From Aeromicrobium sp. (GTDB lineage: Bacteria; Actinomycetota; Coriobacteriia; Anaerosomatales; Anaerosomataceae): a stretch of 64,000 nucleotides of DNA. Positions within the stretch are counted from its first letter, which is position 1. Each line of letters begins with the position of its first letter. The translations under genes were made by a program, and so were the position numbers. Positions 43,716-52,980 of the stretch are shown here, piece by piece. The notes under the pieces are model-generated. The model was not told the DNA's origin. It saw nothing but the letters and a program-made list of their open reading frames with translations, and ran no database searches. The DNA lies in contig JADIIM010000024.1 of the NCBI GenBank assembly GCA_015351705.1, positions 1 through 64,000 on the forward strand, in the 5' to 3' direction.

Positions 43716-44441
43716 GTGACCGGTCAGGTGAGCGTGTTGGCGGCGTTGGGGGCCGGTGTGCTGACCTTCCTTTCACCGTGCGTTCTGCCGCTCATCCCCG
43801 GGTACATCGCGTTCATGAGCGGTGTCAGCTCCACCGACACGTCCGACGAACGCCGCCGCGTGCCCGCAGTGCTGCTTCCAGCCCTGCTGTTCGTGTCGGG
43901 GTTCACCATCGTGTTCGTGGTCCTCGGGGCGTCGGCCTCGCTCCTCGGGCCGTTCTTCACGGCGAACAAGCGGATCTTCGAGATCGTGGCAGGCATCGTC
44001 CTGGTCGCTCTCGGCCTGTTCATGCTGGGCGTGATCAAGGCCCCCTGGCTGTACGGTGAGGCCCGGTTCGAGATGCACAAGGCGCGGCGGTTCGGTCCGC
44101 TCGCCGGCCTGGTCATGGGCATGGCGTTCGCCTTCGGCTGGTCGCCGTGCGTGGGTCCTATCCTCGGCTCCATCCTCATGCTCGCCGTCAATAGCGCCGA
44201 GGCTGGACGTGGGGCGCTGCTCCTCGCGGTGTACTCGGCGGGCCTGGGGATCCCGTTCCTCGCGGTGGCGCTTGCACTCGGGAGGATCACGCCGGTGCTG
44301 AACTGGCTGAACCGGCGTGCGCTCGTGATAAACCGTGTGGCCGGCGCCGTTCTCATCGCGCTCGGCGGACTCATCGCCACCGGATGGCTGGCCGCTGTGG
44401 TCGGGGAGCTGTCCGATGTCGTGCCGAGGATCGGCGGCTGA
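43716..44441 (+). CDS. ccdA: CcdA-type thiol-disulfide transmembrane transporter
   Basis: A 241-residue, six-helix CcdA/DsbD-beta family protein with the two redox cysteines in LSPCVLPLIPGYIAFMSG and GWSPCVGPILG. It moves reducing equivalents from cytoplasmic thioredoxin across the membrane, for cytochrome c maturation or repair of extracytoplasmic thiols. GTG 43716 is chosen for spacing from GAGGGGA; GTG 43707 is too close. A thioredoxin under the same operator type (35365) is the natural electron donor. Confidence 0.9.
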   Translation: MTGQVSVLAALGAGVLTFLSPCVLPLIPGYIAFMSGVSSTDTSDERRRVPAVLLPALLFVSGFTIVFVVLGASASLLGPFFTANKRIFEIVAGIVLVALGLFMLGVIKAPWLYGEARFEMHKARRFGPLAGLVMGMAFAFGWSPCVGPILGSILMLAVNSAEAGRGALLLAVYSAGLGIPFLAVALALGRITPVLNWLNRRALVINRVAGAVLIALGGLIATGWLAAVVGELSDVVPRIGG

Positions 44442-44469
44442 GGAATCGCCTTCGCGCGTCGAGACCGCG

Positions 44470-44498
44470 TTGCCGCACCATCGCACCTGCTCTACGAT
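44470..44498 (+). promoter_or_regulatory. promoter TTGCCG-N17-TACGAT
   Basis: A -35-like TTGCCG (44470-44475) and -10-like TACGAT (44493-44498) with 17-base spacing lie 46 bases before the phosphatase start. Confidence 0.55.
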
Positions 44499-44543
44499 GG
44501 TGTGACTGATCACCCGCAGGCCGCGTGTGGACGAGGGGACGCG

Positions 44544-47500
44544 ATGCTCAGGCGGCAGCCACCACGCCTTTCGCTCACCAACAGGTTGCTCGCGCTCGGG
44601 GCGCTCATCGTCCTGATCACCACCGCGCTGCTGCTCGTCACGTCATCAGCGGGCGTTTACGAGATGGCGGTCCGCCAGGAGCAGGAGCGTCAGACCGCGT
44701 ATCGGGAGATGTTCGCCGCAGACCTGAGCGGCTGGTTCGCCTCGGCGGGCCGTGCTGCGCGTTCGATGGCCACGCTCTCGTCGCTCACCGCGACAGACAC
44801 CCAGGCGATGACCGGCGCGCTGGCGACCGCCGTGAACGAGGCGGAGCCCTGGGTCCTCGGCGCGGTCCTCACCGACCCGTCGGACGGCCGGATGACCGGG
44901 TGGGCTCGCGATGGCCAGGGTGTCATCGACGATCCACCGAGCATCGTGCGCAGTGAGACCGAGGGCCTCTCCTTCGTGTGGCAGACCGGGAGCGGGGACC
45001 CGTCCGCCGGAAGGCTCTGGGTCGTCGCGCCGGTCCGGCTGGCCGAGGGCCCGCCACGGCTGCTCAAGGTGCTTCTCGGCACTGCACCGGTGGTGGCGTT
45101 GCTCGATGAGGTCGCTGAGGTCTCGGGCAGCGCATGCGTGGTCGTGTTCGACTCCGACGGTTCACCGCTGTTCGTGAGCACCGACGCACTGCTGGGGGAC
45201 CGGCCGACCTACACGTTCACGGCCGACGCCGGCGATGTCGGGAAAGGCCGGCTGCGTGCCGGCGGGACGGCGTCACATGTCGGCTACTACACCACGCTCG
45301 AGCCGCCCACCGGCCCCGGTTGGCGCGTGGGCGTGCTGGAGGAATCAGAGCAGGCTTGGCGCGAGACGTGGTCTGCGCTACGTCCTGGCATCCTCGGTTG
45401 GGCGGTGGCGCTCGGCGCCGCGCTCGCGGCCTCGATGACCGTCGTCGGGCGGGTGACCAGGCCGTTACGTCAGCTTGAGATCCGCGCGAGAGCCCTCGCC
45501 TCCGGTGCTCGCATCGAACCCGCCGAGGTGGAGCAGGACGATGAGGTGGGAAGACTTCTTGAGGCACCGAACTCTGTGGCTCGCCGCCTCGACCGACTCG
45601 GCGACATCGCCGAGCTTCTTGCCCGTGCGTCGGACCGCTCGCTCGTGCTCGAGGGGGTCACATCGTCGATCGCGCACATGCTCGGTCCTGTGGATGTGGA
45701 CGTGCTGCTGCTCTCCGAGGAGGGCGACCTCGAACTGGTCGCTGCGGAGGGCGTGCTGGCGAACGGACGTCACGAGAGCGTCCTCGTCCCGGAGGTCCAG
45801 TGGGTCGCCGACGCGCTTGCCTCCGGCGAGCCGGTGACCACGGTGCCGGATGGCCCTGATCCGCTGGTCGAACTGCACGGACGCACGCATGCCGCCGTGC
45901 TCGCGGTCCCGCTGCGTGCCGGGGACGATGTCATCGGTGCGGTCGTGGTCGTACGCGAGCAGGACCATGGCTTCCGTGAAGGAGAGATAGAGACGGTGCG
46001 TTCGTTCGCCGCTCAGGCGTCGGTCGCTTTGCATACCTCGCGACTCTTCGAGGACGAGCGCCGTTCGCGCACCGAGGCCGAAGCGCTCCGTGCGATCGCC
46101 GAGCGGATCACATCACCGCTCACGTTGGAGGACACGCTTTCGGAGGTGGGCATCGCGGCGGCCGACCTTGTCGGCCTTGAACGCGCAGTCGTTGTGCTTG
46201 AGGAGCCCGATCGGTTCGGCTTCTCAGGCACTCCTGACGTGGCCGCGCAGGACTGGCTTGCCGCATGGCAGGAGACGGGCCGGCAGGCATCGGACGGTCC
46301 GGTGGTGTTCGAACGGGCGGACGCGGTCCCGGCCGCGCGCAGAGCGCTTGATGCCGCGAGGGCGGGCTCGGCGCTGCTCGTGCCCCTCGTCATCGAGGAC
46401 GCGCATGTCGGGCTGCTCGTGATGACCACGAGCAGGGCGCAGGTGCGCATGGACGCACATCGGCTCGCCCTTGCAGACACGGTCGGCAAGCAGGCGTCCC
46501 TGGCGCTGCAGAACGCGGACTTGTACGAGCAGGCCGCACGACGTGCAGACAACCTGGAGACCATCTTCCGGATCAGCTATGCGGTGGGCTCCTCGCTGCA
46601 GAGCCGCATCGTCTTGAACCGAGTGCTCGATGTGGTGCAGAAGATCCTCTCGGCGGACGCGGTCATGCTGCTCACATACGATGCGAAGCGCAAGATCATG
46701 TCCGTGCCGATGGCGCGCGGGATCCTGCATCACGACATGCTCGCGGCCACGTTCAGGCCTGGAGAGGACGTGCCCGGGCGGGTGTTCGAGACCCGGGAGC
46801 CCGAACGCTTCGACCGCCTGGACGGAGCTGACACCAGACTGCTCAACGCAGCGGCGGCGCAGGGCCTGCAGTCGCTCCTCGCCGTCCCGCTGCTCGCTCG
46901 CGGACGCAGCATCGGCGTGCTTGCCGCGTTCGCGACCGCCCCCGGCGCCTTCACGGGAGACGACCTGGATCTTCTGAGGACCTTCGCCTCGCAGGCCGCG
47001 CTCGCGATCGACACCGCCGAGCTGTTCAGCCGCGAGCACCACGTCGCGACGGTATTGCAGCAAAGCATCCTGCCGAGCACGATCCCTCGCGTGCCCGGCA
47101 TCGAGACCCACAGCGTCTACCTGCCGGCGTTCGGCGATGCGGAGATCGGTGGCGACTACTACGACCTGTTCATCGCCCGGGACGGGCGTGTCGCTATCAC
47201 CATCGGCGACGTGTGCGGCAAGGGCGTCGAGGCCGCAACGAAGACCTCGATGATCAAGTACGCCATCCGTGGCATGGCGGCGGCAGGGCTTCAGCCGTCT
47301 GAGATCGTAGAGCAGCTGAACGCCATGATCATCGAGTCAGGCGACCCGAGCGGGATCGTGACGGTGTGGGTGGGTTATCTCGACACGGCGACGGGTGGAC
47401 TCACCTACGCCAACGGCGGCCATCCGCCGCCGCTCGTGTTCGATGCTTCGAGCGGCGCCATCGAACGGTTGACGACCACCGGTGCATTGCTCGGTGCGGT

Positions 47501-47750
47501 CTCTGACGCGCGATGGAACGAGGCGCGTGTCACTCTCGCCCCGGGCGCGTCGTTGCTCCTGTACACGGACGGCGTGACCGAGGCGCGCAGCGGCATCCGC
47601 TTCTTCGGCGAAGGCCGTGTCCGCAGGGCGCTTCGGCAGGGCGGGTCGGCCGCCGAGATCACGCAGCGCCTGCTGGCCTCGGTCCAGCGCTTCGCAGCCG
47701 GCGACCTGCGCGACGACGCAGCAATCCTGACGGTCGTCAGGTCCGGCTGA
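44544..47750 (+). CDS. membrane PP2C-type (SpoIIE/RsbU) phosphatase with sensor, HAMP and three GAF domains
   Basis: A 1068-residue signalling protein. Helices near 15-37 and 283-305 flank a periplasmic sensor of about 245 residues; a HAMP-like segment follows (VTRPLRQLEIRARALASG), then three GAF domains (about 365-515, 525-670 and 675-830), and a C-terminal SpoIIE-type phosphatase (about 850-1068) with GGDYYDLF, GDVCGKGVEAA, DGVTEAR and DDAAILTV motifs that bind two Mn/Mg ions. It should dephosphorylate an anti-anti-sigma STAS protein; the next gene encodes a STAS domain. ATG 44544 follows GAGGGGA. Confidence 0.9.
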   Translation: MLRRQPPRLSLTNRLLALGALIVLITTALLLVTSSAGVYEMAVRQEQERQTAYREMFAADLSGWFASAGRAARSMATLSSLTATDTQAMTGALATAVNEAEPWVLGAVLTDPSDGRMTGWARDGQGVIDDPPSIVRSETEGLSFVWQTGSGDPSAGRLWVVAPVRLAEGPPRLLKVLLGTAPVVALLDEVAEVSGSACVVVFDSDGSPLFVSTDALLGDRPTYTFTADAGDVGKGRLRAGGTASHVGYYTTLEPPTGPGWRVGVLEESEQAWRETWSALRPGILGWAVALGAALAASMTVVGRVTRPLRQLEIRARALASGARIEPAEVEQDDEVGRLLEAPNSVARRLDRLGDIAELLARASDRSLVLEGVTSSIAHMLGPVDVDVLLLSEEGDLELVAAEGVLANGRHESVLVPEVQWVADALASGEPVTTVPDGPDPLVELHGRTHAAVLAVPLRAGDDVIGAVVVVREQDHGFREGEIETVRSFAAQASVALHTSRLFEDERRSRTEAEALRAIAERITSPLTLEDTLSEVGIAAADLVGLERAVVVLEEPDRFGFSGTPDVAAQDWLAAWQETGRQASDGPVVFERADAVPAARRALDAARAGSALLVPLVIEDAHVGLLVMTTSRAQVRMDAHRLALADTVGKQASLALQNADLYEQAARRADNLETIFRISYAVGSSLQSRIVLNRVLDVVQKILSADAVMLLTYDAKRKIMSVPMARGILHHDMLAATFRPGEDVPGRVFETREPERFDRLDGADTRLLNAAAAQGLQSLLAVPLLARGRSIGVLAAFATAPGAFTGDDLDLLRTFASQAALAIDTAELFSREHHVATVLQQSILPSTIPRVPGIETHSVYLPAFGDAEIGGDYYDLFIARDGRVAITIGDVCGKGVEAATKTSMIKYAIRGMAAAGLQPSEIVEQLNAMIIESGDPSGIVTVWVGYLDTATGGLTYANGGHPPPLVFDASSGAIERLTTTGALLGAVSDARWNEARVTLAPGASLLLYTDGVTEARSGIRFFGEGRVRRALRQGGSAAEITQRLLASVQRFAAGDLRDDAAILTVVRSG

Positions 47751-47841
47751 GCGGCTCGGTCGGGGAGCGCGCCCGGTGTTTGGCCGGGACGCGCTGGTGG
47801 AATGTCATGCCTCGTAGTTTCCGGCGCGCAGGAGGACGTGG

Positions 47842-48609
47842 ATGAAGATCGTCACCGAGCATGTACACGACGCGAGCGTGTGCGTCGTCAAGGTCCTCGG
47901 TGATATCGACATGGTCACCACTCCCGACGTTCAGCTCGCTGTGGAGAGCGCCGTCAATCGTGGATGCGTGAACGTCGTTCTCGATCTTGCCAGAGTCACG
48001 TACGCCGACAGCACGGCGCTCGGCCTGATCGTATGGATGGATCGCCTGCTCGAGCCGAAGGGCGGCCGCCTCATCCTCGCGGGCGCCGACCGCAACGTCG
48101 CTCGGATACTCGAGCTATCAGGGCTCATCGGCGCTGCGCATACGGTGAGCTCCGCATCGAGTGCCGCCGAGGCGCTCGTCGGTCTTGGGCCGGTCGAACA
48201 GGCCGGTCCGGCGTTGTGGGTGCGCGAGTTCAGCTATCCGGCGATGCCGGAATCGCTCGCCGAGGGGCGCACGCGCGTGTGCGAGGCGATCGAGCCACTC
48301 GGCATGGCCGAGTCGGCCCTCTTCGACGTCAGGGTCGCCATCGGCGAGGCGCTCTCCAACGCGATCCGACACGGGTCATCGGAGACCGGTGCGGACACCG
48401 TCTCGGTGAGCGTCAGCGCGTTCGATGACCGGGTCGTCGTCGAGGTCAGGGACCAGGGCGTCGGCTTCGATGGAAGCGCGGTCCCGGACCAGGACCCCTA
48501 CGCGGCATCGGGTCGGGGCGTCATGTTCATGCGGGCACTCATGGACCGCGTGGACTTCGCCCCGCTCGCCGGCGGCGGCACAGCGGTCACCCTGGTCAAG
48601 CACCGCTGA
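47842..48609 (+). CDS. STAS-HATPase fusion (anti-anti-sigma plus anti-sigma kinase in one chain)
   Basis: A 255-residue protein in two parts. Residues 1-110 are a STAS domain with DSTALGL and the phosphorylatable Ser57. Residues about 130-255 are an RsbW/SpoIIAB-like HATPase_c_2 kinase with N box GEALSNAIRHG, G1 VRDQGVGFD and G2 GRGVMFMRAL. Normally these are separate partner proteins. The adjacent phosphatase is the likely antagonist. GGAGG precedes ATG 47842, 91 bases after the phosphatase gene. No partner sigma factor is encoded nearby. Confidence 0.88.
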   Translation: MKIVTEHVHDASVCVVKVLGDIDMVTTPDVQLAVESAVNRGCVNVVLDLARVTYADSTALGLIVWMDRLLEPKGGRLILAGADRNVARILELSGLIGAAHTVSSASSAAEALVGLGPVEQAGPALWVREFSYPAMPESLAEGRTRVCEAIEPLGMAESALFDVRVAIGEALSNAIRHGSSETGADTVSVSVSAFDDRVVVEVRDQGVGFDGSAVPDQDPYAASGRGVMFMRALMDRVDFAPLAGGGTAVTLVKHR

Positions 48610-48669
48610 CGGTGGTTGCGCGGTACGAGATGCCTGGTGCCTCGGCGTGATAACCACGGCCGGTAGCGG

Positions 48670-48675
48670 TATCCT
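48670..48675 (+). promoter_or_regulatory. -10-like TATCCT before the nitroreductase gene
   Basis: TATCCT lies 34 bases before ATG 48709 and excludes the upstream in-frame ATG at 48676 as the main start. No clear -35. Confidence 0.35.
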
Positions 48676-48708
48676 ATGAGCGGGGGATCACCGGATGGAA
48701 GGGTTCGC

Positions 48709-49275
48709 ATGGAACTCATGCAGACACTGCGTTCGCGCCGGTCGGTACGGGTCTTCGACGGCACGCCGGTCGACCGCGCCGTGCTGGAGGAGATCATCGC
48801 TGTTGCTGCGCTGGCGCCGTCGCGGATGAATCGGCAGCCGTGGTTCTTCCATGTGGCGACGGGCGATGCCCGTAGGCGTGTCGCCGAGGTCATGGCTATG
48901 ACGACCTCGTATCTTGATGAGTACATGGATGTGCTCGGCCCTGAGGGCGTGGAGCGGGCGGCGCGTTTCTACGCCGAGTTGGGGCATGCGCCGGTCGTCA
49001 TCGGCGTCGCAACGCCGAAGACGGAGGACCGGTTCGAGACGCGGGACTTTGCCATCTCGGTCGGAGCCTCCGTCGAGAACCTGCTGCTCGCGGCTGCCGA
49101 TCACGGCCTGGGCACGTGCGTCCTCTCGGTCCCGCACTGGGTCGCCGATCAGCTGACGAACGTGTTCGAGATCGACCCGGAGTGGGAGATCGTCTCGCTT
49201 ATCGTGCTCGGGTACGCGGATGAGACGCCTCGGCCCCAGGAACGTGAGGCCGAGGTGGCCGTGTTCCTCGAGTGA
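48709..49275 (+). CDS. nitroreductase-family FMN protein
   Basis: A 188-residue nitroreductase with the FMN phosphate motif RSRRSVR, APSRMNRQPW in the flavin/NAD(P)H region, and GLGTCVLSVP near the second flavin contact. It forms a homodimer that transfers electrons from NAD(P)H to nitro, quinone or flavin substrates; the physiological role is unknown. GGAAGGG lies six bases before ATG 48709. The HAD gene overlaps its stop. Confidence 0.87.
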   Translation: MELMQTLRSRRSVRVFDGTPVDRAVLEEIIAVAALAPSRMNRQPWFFHVATGDARRRVAEVMAMTTSYLDEYMDVLGPEGVERAARFYAELGHAPVVIGVATPKTEDRFETRDFAISVGASVENLLLAAADHGLGTCVLSVPHWVADQLTNVFEIDPEWEIVSLIVLGYADETPRPQEREAEVAVFLE

Positions 49276-49976
49276 GGCGCCACGACGCCGTCTTCTTCGA
49301 CGTCGGCAATACGCTGCTGTTTCCCCGGCCGAGTGTGTCCGAGGTGTGCCGAGAGATCCTCGCTGAGGCCGGACACGTCCGCGACGTCGGTGCGATCGAC
49401 TCGTTCATGCCGCTCGTGGACGCCTACTACGAGGAGCGCTACGCCGAGGACGACGCCTTCTGGACGGACGAGGGCCGTACGCACTCCGTGTGGGTCGGCA
49501 TGTACTCGCTCTTGTGCCGCAAGCTCGGTATCGAAGACGAGGCGGTCATGATCGCCCGACGCGTCTACGAGGAGTTCGGACGCCCGGAGCGATGGGCGCT
49601 GTATGGCGACGTGCGTCCGGCGTTCGAGCGTCTTCGGGGCGCGGGCATGAAGGTCGGCATCATCTCCAACTGGGACACGCGCCTGAGCGGTATCCTGCGC
49701 GGTCTCGGCCTCGGCGATGTCCTCGATGATGTGGTGAGCTCGGCTGATGTGGGGCTACACAAGCCTGACCCGCGGATCTTCGAGCTGGCCTGCGAACGTG
49801 TGGGCGTGCAGCCGGCGCGGGCGGCGCACGTGGGCGATCACCACTATGCGGACTACCTCGGCGCCCGTGCTCTCGGGATGACCGCTGTGCTCATAGACCG
49901 GCACGGTGTCGAGGCGGACCATGGTGTGCGTCCCATCGCGTCGCTCGACGAGTTGGAACCCGAACTGGACCTCTGA
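49272..49976 (+). CDS. HAD-superfamily hydrolase
   Basis: A 234-residue HAD subfamily IA hydrolase. The first motif FFDVGNTLLF keeps the nucleophilic Asp but has Gly at the usual second Asp position, as in the DREG-2-like group. Motif II is IISNWD, motif III KPDPRIFELA, motif IV HVGDHHYADYLGA. A helical cap lies at about 20-100. The GTG overlaps the nitroreductase stop, indicating translational coupling. Substrate unknown. Confidence 0.88.
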   Translation: MRRHDAVFFDVGNTLLFPRPSVSEVCREILAEAGHVRDVGAIDSFMPLVDAYYEERYAEDDAFWTDEGRTHSVWVGMYSLLCRKLGIEDEAVMIARRVYEEFGRPERWALYGDVRPAFERLRGAGMKVGIISNWDTRLSGILRGLGLGDVLDDVVSSADVGLHKPDPRIFELACERVGVQPARAAHVGDHHYADYLGARALGMTAVLIDRHGVEADHGVRPIASLDELEPELDL

Positions 49977-50028
49977 TCTGCGGGCGCGTGGCTGAAGGCA
50001 GCCACGGGACGTGTACGGGAAGGGCATG

Positions 50029-50616
50029 ATGAGACAGCACACGGTCGTGGTCACAGGAACCTCCGGAGCAGCCTACGGTCTGCGCCTGGTCGAGCAGCTG
50101 TTGGGCGTAGGAGGGGTCGACCTGGTCTTCACGCCCTCCGGCGCGCGGGTCGCGTCCCGGGAGCTCGGGCTGGACCTACCTTCAGGCGCCGCGCGCGAGT
50201 CGGTGACGCGCTTCCTCGAACTGCGTCCCGATCTTCCACTGACAGTGGCCATCGGGGAGGCCGCGCCTGCCTCCGAGAACGTGTCCGCACCACACTCGGC
50301 CACGATCGTGGCGCCTGCCTCGGCCGAGTTCCTGCAGGGACTGGCGTGGGGTGGTGCGACAAGCCCTGTTTCGCGAATGGTGCGTTCGGCGATGCGCATG
50401 GGACGACAGATGATCGTCGTGCCACGCCAGACGCCTATCGATGGCGTCGACCTTCGGGCACTGACCATGCTGGCGGACGCCGGCGTCCGGGTGGTTCCCG
50501 CAAGCCCGGCGCTGCCGAGGCCTCCCGCGTCGGTCGACGACATGGTCAACCATGTCGTTGGAGTCGTGCTGGACGTTCTGGGCGTGGCCCACGACCTGGC
50601 AGGAGGGTCGCGATGA
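50029..50616 (+). CDS. ubiX: UbiX flavin prenyltransferase
   Basis: A 195-residue UbiX/Pad1 protein that makes prenylated FMN for UbiD decarboxylases. VVVTGTSGAAYGLRLVEQL is the flavin-binding N-terminus, SMRMG-type segment VRSAMRMGRQMIVVPRQTP and the C-terminal PRPPASVDDMVNHVVG are diagnostic. No ubiD is in the window. Two adjacent ATGs (50026 and 50029) are possible; the second has better spacing from GGGAAGGG. Its stop overlaps the next start. Confidence 0.93.
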   Translation: MRQHTVVVTGTSGAAYGLRLVEQLLGVGGVDLVFTPSGARVASRELGLDLPSGAARESVTRFLELRPDLPLTVAIGEAAPASENVSAPHSATIVAPASAEFLQGLAWGGATSPVSRMVRSAMRMGRQMIVVPRQTPIDGVDLRALTMLADAGVRVVPASPALPRPPASVDDMVNHVVGVVLDVLGVAHDLAGGSR

Positions 50617-51128
50617 TGAGTACGGAGGAACCCGACGTGAGCAGGGACGCGCCTGAGGCGAGCACGGGCCTCGCGCGCTCACTGCCCAACTACACGCGCT
50701 ACGTGATCGTGGTCCCGGTGTTCGGTCTGTTCGCCGGAGCGGTGACGCTCACGGTCATGGCGGCAGTGGAGACCGCACGGGTCATCGTCCACGCGGTGGG
50801 CGGGGAGTTGGCGAAGAAGGACGCGGTCCTCGAGTTCATCGAGCTGGCCGACATCTTCTTGCTCGCAACGGTCCTGTACATCATGGCACTCGGGCTGTAC
50901 GAGTTGTTCATCGACGACTCGATACCCCTGCCCGCGTGGTTGCAGGTGCATTCCTTAGACGACCTGAAGGACAAGCTCGTCGGCGTGATCGCAGTCGTGC
51001 TCGCCGTGTCGTTCCTCGGCTCGGTCATCAAGGGCATCGAACCACAGGCGCTGATGTACCAGGGAGCCGGTATCGCTGCCGTCGTAGGGGCGATGGGGTA
51101 CTTCCTCAAGGGCGGCAAGCGGGGCTGA
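50613..51128 (+). CDS. UPF0114 (YqhA-like) membrane protein
   Basis: A 171-residue YqhA-family protein with four membrane helices (about residues 28-55, 75-95, 118-138 and 145-162). YIMALGLYELFIDDSIPLPAWLQVHSLDDLKDKLVGVI is the family signature. The function of UPF0114 is unknown. ATG 50613 overlaps the ubiX stop and follows AGGAGGG. Confidence 0.87.
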   Translation: MMSTEEPDVSRDAPEASTGLARSLPNYTRYVIVVPVFGLFAGAVTLTVMAAVETARVIVHAVGGELAKKDAVLEFIELADIFLLATVLYIMALGLYELFIDDSIPLPAWLQVHSLDDLKDKLVGVIAVVLAVSFLGSVIKGIEPQALMYQGAGIAAVVGAMGYFLKGGKRG

Positions 51129-51166
51129 GCGGGTGTGGTCATAGCGGACGCACTCTCAAGCGGCAC

Positions 51167-51196
51167 TTGACGGTTGTGCATGCGGCGGGGCACAAT
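51167..51196 (+). promoter_or_regulatory. promoter TTGACG-N18-CACAAT
   Basis: TTGACG (51167-51172) and CACAAT (51191-51196), 18 bases apart, lie 38 bases after the UPF0114 stop. They would start a short transcript for the gene at 51275. Confidence 0.5.
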
Positions 51197-51274
51197 CTGC
51201 GATGACAGGTCGTCATGGTAACCGTCGTCATCGCAGTTGTCGCAGCCATCGTCGCAGCAGAAGGAGTCGCAGCC

Positions 51275-51427
51275 ATGACCGTCACCGAGGCGCGCAAGCG
51301 CTATCCCCTCGTGCCACGCGACATCCTCGCGTGGGCCGTCGCCAACATCAGCGATCCCCGTGATCTTGAGCGCGGCCTGTTCCGGTTGGACCAGGCGCGC
51401 AGGATCCAGATCAAGTACGGCGTCTAA
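51275..51427 (+). CDS. 50-residue protein, function unknown
   Basis: A 50-residue, charged helical protein (MTVTEARKRYPLVPRDILAW ... RIQIKYGV). The ATG at 51275 has AAGGAG eight bases upstream; an in-frame ATG at 51215 would add a repetitive hydrophobic leader encoded by near-repeats of GTCGCAGCC. Its stop is three bases from the convergent end of the antiporter operon on the other strand. I do not recognise it. Confidence 0.5.
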   Translation: MTVTEARKRYPLVPRDILAWAVANISDPRDLERGLFRLDQARRIQIKYGV

Positions 51428-51429
51428 GC

Positions 51430-52980
51430 CTACCGGGTCGCAAGCAAGACGAGCGCGACCGCGAGAAGCACGAACAGCGTGCTCGCGGTCACCCATGTCA
51501 CGAGACGCTCCTCGACTCCCAGCAGCGGCCGGCCCGCCTGCGGCCCTGTCTCGGCGGTCACGCGTTCTGACGGCTTCCGAGAGGGGAGCGCGGCGTTCGC
51601 TGCGCGCACGAGGCGGGCACCGGTCACCAGGATGTCCCCGGGCGCGAGCGCGCCATCGAGGCGCGCGAAGACACCGCGGGTCTGCCGTACGACGGCCGTG
51701 AGCCCGAGAGCGACGAGCGCCGGCCACGTTGCCGTCAGCAGCGCGCGCGGGTCGAGTACCGCCTCGATGGCGTGGTGGTTCCATGTCGCGGGCCAGGCCC
51801 AGCATGTCACGGCGACCAGGACGAGGATCCCTCCCCAGAGCGCTGCGGGTGCTCGGTGGCGCGTATCGGGTGCCACCTGCGCGTGTCGGGCCGTCAGGAT
51901 GAAGAAGCGGATCATGAGCCCAGCGGTGCCCACGGCCGCCCACGGAAGCAGCGAGTAGACGGCATGCGGGACGGACCCTGACAGCGCATACACCGCGTCT
52001 TTGAGTGCGTACTTGGCGACGAAGCCGCTCGTCAGCGGGGCGCCCACAAGCGCGAGTGCCGGTAGCGCCAGTCCTGCGAGCGCGAGCGACCGCGCGCGTC
52101 CTGCCGTGCGCGCGACGATGTCATCGCCGAGCACCAGCGCGCTCTTGGCAAGTCCGTGATGGAGCGAGAACGCGATGATCGCGGCGTGAGACAGCGGGAC
52201 GGCAGCCGGGTCGGCGAGCCCGGCTCCAGCAGCGATGAGCACCAGTCCCATCTGGCTGGCACTCGAATAGCCGAGCACCGCGCGCGGCGTCGTGGTAAGG
52301 ATGCCGAGTGCGGCGGCTCCGAAGGCGGTCGTCAGGCCCGCGAGCATCACCACGGCCGCCCAGTTCTCGGGCATGACGCCTGCGGGCAGGAGCCTGAGCA
52401 TCGCGAGCGCACCGACCTTGGCAGACGCACCCGCAAGCGCGGAGGCAGGCCCCGCAGGCGCGTACGCGTAGCTCAATGGGAGGATGCCGCTCGCCGGGAG
52501 CGTTCCGATCTTGAGCGCGATCGAGGCGAGCAGAAGGCCGGTCGCAAGATCGCGGACCGGGGAGGTGGCCATCGCGGTCACAAGCATGTCGAGGCGCAGA
52601 CCCCCTGCCTCGACCGCCATCAGAGCGAGTGCCGCGAGCAGGAGCGCTTCTCCGATGACCGTGAGGGTGAGGTAGATCGCCCCGGCTCGACGCCCCTCGG
52701 GCGTGCCGCCTGCGGTGATCAGGCCCCATGCCGGCAGCGCCATGAGCGCGAAGCACAGGTAGAAGGAGATCGCGTCGGCGGCAAGGGCGACGGTGACACC
52801 GCCGATAGCGGACGGGAGGTAGTACGCGAAGATGCGCCGGCGCGCGCCGCGTGGCGTCGTCACGAACGAATACAGCCCCGATACCGTCCAGATCACGCCG
52901 AACAGGAACAGGTACGGGACGGAGACGCTGTCGAGGGCGAACGAGAGCGATCCGCCACCGGTGGGGAGCAGAGGTGTCAC
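51430..52980 (-). CDS. third Mrp/NADH-dehydrogenase-like antiporter subunit
   Basis: A 516-residue multi-helix protein of the proton_antipo_M family (about 13-14 helices, including a C-terminal one). Segments around LASIALKIGTLPASGILPLSYAYAPAGPASALAGASAKVGA and LGYSSASQMGLVLIAAGAG match the proton-channel core, and a lysine in ALKIG and one in ASAKVGA fall where channel lysines are expected. It is the most divergent and last of the three large subunits. GTG 52980 overlaps the preceding stop (GTGA). It ends the operon, three bases from a convergent small gene. Confidence 0.78.
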   Translation of the reverse strand: MTPLLPTGGGSLSFALDSVSVPYLFLFGVIWTVSGLYSFVTTPRGARRRIFAYYLPSAIGGVTVALAADAISFYLCFALMALPAWGLITAGGTPEGRRAGAIYLTLTVIGEALLLAALALMAVEAGGLRLDMLVTAMATSPVRDLATGLLLASIALKIGTLPASGILPLSYAYAPAGPASALAGASAKVGALAMLRLLPAGVMPENWAAVVMLAGLTTAFGAAALGILTTTPRAVLGYSSASQMGLVLIAAGAGLADPAAVPLSHAAIIAFSLHHGLAKSALVLGDDIVARTAGRARSLALAGLALPALALVGAPLTSGFVAKYALKDAVYALSGSVPHAVYSLLPWAAVGTAGLMIRFFILTARHAQVAPDTRHRAPAALWGGILVLVAVTCWAWPATWNHHAIEAVLDPRALLTATWPALVALGLTAVVRQTRGVFARLDGALAPGDILVTGARLVRAANAALPSRKPSERVTAETGPQAGRPLLGVEERLVTWVTASTLFVLLAVALVLLATR

